From assembly GCF_001310225.1 (NCBI RefSeq), contig NZ_CP012898.1, forward strand, positions 3,652,001 to 3,716,000: 64,000 nt of DNA, given 5' to 3'. This document shows positions 62,066 to 64,000 of this stretch, piece by piece. Every line of letters begins with the position of its first letter. The first letter of the stretch is position 1. The notes beneath the pieces are model-generated. The model saw nothing but the letters and a program-made list of their open reading frames with translations. It made no database searches and was not told the origin of the DNA. The DNA is from Pseudalgibacter alginicilyticus. GTDB taxonomy: Bacteria > Bacteroidota > Bacteroidia > Flavobacteriales > Flavobacteriaceae. Position numbers and translations under genes: made by a program.

Positions 62066-64000
62066 TTGAAACATTACAAATTTAGTTTAGTAAAAAATAA
62101 TCAATTGTTTTTTTGTTCTCTCATTTTATTATTACTCACGGTATCTTGTAAATCTAAAATTTATGATGAGCCAATAATATCATTAGAAACCTATCAAATA
62201 GAAGAAGGATTTGAATTGCAAATAGCCGCTTCTGAACCTTTTATTGAAGCTCCTGTATCTATGGATTTTGATAATAAAGGTCGTATGTGGGTAGTAGAAA
62301 TGAAAGGTTATATGCAAAATTTGGAAGGAACAGGAAGTGAAATGCCTAATGGTACGATTTCTATTTTAGAAGATTGGGATAATGACGGAATTACAGACCA
62401 TTCAAAAATATTTTTAGATAGTCTTGTTTTGCCAAGAGCAATTGCCCATGTGTATGGAGGACTTTTATATGCAGAGCCACCAAACCTTTGGTTTGTAGAT
62501 ATAAAAGACGATAAGCCACAAAATAAAGTGTTGGTAGATTCTTTATATTCAGATGGGGGAAATGTAGAGCATCAACCAAATGGGTTAATGATGCATGTTG
62601 ATAATTGGATTTATAATGCTAAATCTAATTTTAGATATCAAAATAAAAATGGAAAATGGATAAAAGAACCTACTACTTTTCGTGGTCAGTGGGGGATAAG
62701 TAAAGATAATTTTGGAAGATTGTATTACAATACCAATTCAACACAATTAATAGGGGATTATGTTTTACCTAACACAGCAATTAAAAACCCATTTTACAGG
62801 CCTACTGCAGCGTTTGGAAAAAAGTTAACACCTAATCAAAATGTGTTTCCTCTACATCCAACCTCTGTGAACCGTGGAAATGAAAAAGGTGTTTTGACTA
62901 AAGATAGCCTTTTGATAAATGTTACCTCTGCTTGTGGTCCGCTTATTTATAGGGGGAATGCTTATCCTTCATATTATATGGAAAATGCTTTTGTATGCGC
63001 GCCTGAAGCTAATTTGGTAAAGCGTCATATTTTAAATATTAGTGCCGATAAAATAACAGCTAACCAAGCTATTTCAAAAAAAGAGTTTATAGCATCAACA
63101 GATGAAGGTTTTCGTCCGGTTAACTTGTTTAATGGACCAGATGGCAATATGTATGTAGTGGATATGCATCGAGGTATTATTCAAGATAAAGCATTTTTAA
63201 CGCCTTATTTGCAGAAACGATATGCCCAGAAAAAATTAGATACTATCATTGGTATGGGGCGTATTCTTAGAGTTGTAAATAAAGGTAATAATTCAATAAA
63301 AGTTGATGATTTAAATACATTTAGCAATCTAGAGTTGGTAGATTTACTTAGTAGCTCTAATGGCTGGCTAAGAGATAGGGCGCAACAACTATTGATTTTT
63401 AATAATGATAAAGCAGTAGTAACTCGATTGAAAAAAATATTGGAAAATGTTGAAAACCCAATAGCACAAATCCACGCACTACATACCCTAAATGGTTTGA
63501 AAGTACTTGATTTTACAACTTTAGAAAAAGTACTTTACTCAAATAGTAAAAGCGCTACAATAAGTCATGCACTTGTTTTGATAGAACAATTTGCTTCTCA
63601 AAACCGCATACCATCCATATTAAAAATAATAGAAAAACAGACGCTAAAAAACAATCCAGAGATTGATTTATACATATTAAATGCCTTAGGGGATTGGATA
63701 TCACTTTCCTCTGATAAATTTTTTCCAATAATATTGAAGCTTTCAAATAAATACACAAATAATTTGGTGTATCAAGAAAGTTTGATAAGTAGTTTAAGAG
63801 GCTTGGAAGAAGCATTTTTATTATTTTTAAATAAAAAAGAGGATGAAGTCACTATAAGTAAATTGAATGAAATATTATTGACTACCATTTCTAATAAAAA
63901 TAACAACAAAAAGAATTTTATTTACACACAGAAAAGTGTTGGAACCGATGCCAGAACGGCGGGTTACAACATTTTTAGAAATTTTTGTGCAACTTGTCAT
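62066..64000 (+). CDS. PVC-type haem-binding lipoprotein, 5' part (cut by the window end)
   Basis: An open frame of 645 codons runs from TTG 62066 to the last base without a stop. Lipobox LLTVSC follows a hydrophobic run near residue 28. Residues 40-430 form a beta-propeller of the membrane-bound dehydrogenase type (FELQIAASEPFIEAPVSMDF, GRMWVVEMKGYM, FNGPDGNMYVVDMHRGII). Residues 430-620 are helical HEAT-like repeats. The window stops exactly at NFCATCH, the first haem-attachment motif (CxxCH). Such proteins act on the cell surface or in the periplasm, probably in sugar or polyol oxidation. The true end lies outside. No ATG is available near the start. Confidence 0.85.
   Translation, partial: MKHYKFSLVKNNQLFFCSLILLLLTVSCKSKIYDEPIISLETYQIEEGFELQIAASEPFIEAPVSMDFDNKGRMWVVEMKGYMQNLEGTGSEMPNGTISILEDWDNDGITDHSKIFLDSLVLPRAIAHVYGGLLYAEPPNLWFVDIKDDKPQNKVLVDSLYSDGGNVEHQPNGLMMHVDNWIYNAKSNFRYQNKNGKWIKEPTTFRGQWGISKDNFGRLYYNTNSTQLIGDYVLPNTAIKNPFYRPTAAFGKKLTPNQNVFPLHPTSVNRGNEKGVLTKDSLLINVTSACGPLIYRGNAYPSYYMENAFVCAPEANLVKRHILNISADKITANQAISKKEFIASTDEGFRPVNLFNGPDGNMYVVDMHRGIIQDKAFLTPYLQKRYAQKKLDTIIGMGRILRVVNKGNNSIKVDDLNTFSNLELVDLLSSSNGWLRDRAQQLLIFNNDKAVVTRLKKILENVENPIAQIHALHTLNGLKVLDFTTLEKVLYSNSKSATISHALVLIEQFASQNRIPSILKIIEKQTLKNNPEIDLYILNALGDWISLSSDKFFPIILKLSNKYTNNLVYQESLISSLRGLEEAFLLFLNKKEDEVTISKLNEILLTTISNKNNNKKNFIYTQKSVGTDARTAGYNIFRNFCATCH

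Noticed and set aside
1-64000. CRISPR array
   Set aside because: No run of regularly spaced direct repeats with unique spacers was seen; the 28-base repeat at 9397-9472 has near-identical spacers and only three units.

Overview
The window is about 64 kb of an AT-rich bacterial chromosome. Gene content and signals point to the Bacteroidetes, most likely the family Flavobacteriaceae. The evidence is a protein with a type IX secretion (T9SS) sorting tail, TonB/BtuG-style surface uptake, promoters of the TTTG-N19-TAnnTTTG type, very few Shine-Dalgarno sites, a carbamoyl-phosphate synthase lacking its allosteric domain, and many families typical of the group (DUF3810, DUF4252, OmpP1/FadL, haem-binding CxxCH, DUF3307/SatD). 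The genus cannot be fixed from the sequence alone. Nearly all of the window is ordinary chromosome. There is no prophage, CRISPR array, transposase or rRNA operon.

Layout. 0-4 kb: hydrolase, lytic transglycosylase, PepSY membrane protein, TPR protein, rpmH. 4-11 kb: carB, thioesterase, a SatD/DUF3307 pair behind a striking triple operator, rmuC. 11-20 kb: a vitamin B12 uptake region with btuD-, btuC- and btuF-like ABC genes on the minus strand. Divergent from them is a cobalamin riboswitch reading into a BtuB-like receptor, a BtuG-like surface lipoprotein, and a larger BtuG-like protein with an extra domain and a T9SS sorting tail. A Dph6-like ATP pyrophosphatase converges on this operon. 20-31 kb: S41 peptidase, an ECF sigma/DUF4252 operon, purB and neighbours, a glycosyltransferase, a J-domain/KTSC protein, an ABC-F ATPase and a flavodoxin-like reductase. 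30.6-33.2 kb: a two-gene ergothioneine operon (egtB-egtD) whose downstream gene, apparently an Asp/Glu-racemase relative, has decayed. 33-39 kb: aldehyde dehydrogenase, zinc-less sirtuin, TrmH-type methylase, and a DEAD-box helicase with a structured leader.

39.5-41.7 kb is the clearest accessory segment. It is an AIPR-family (abortive infection) gene with a nuclease-like N-terminus, bracketed by two hairpin elements that resemble integron attC sites in opposite orientation. The outer signature of these elements (GTTAAACGAA) recurs at 33.4 kb and beside an orphan membrane protein at 53.1 kb. 41.7-64 kb returns to housekeeping and envelope genes: M48 protease, rRNA methylase, a two-gene amidohydrolase operon in which two of three catalytic domains have lost the metal-binding HxH, pepD, yidD, cysS, folE, a FadL-like porin with a Ser-rich lipoprotein, and proS. 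It ends with tRNA-Glu and rpsT behind duplicated promoters, and the 5' part of a large haem-binding lipoprotein cut by the window edge exactly at its CxxCH motif.

All functional names rest on recognition of motifs and family resemblance by eye. No database search was possible.
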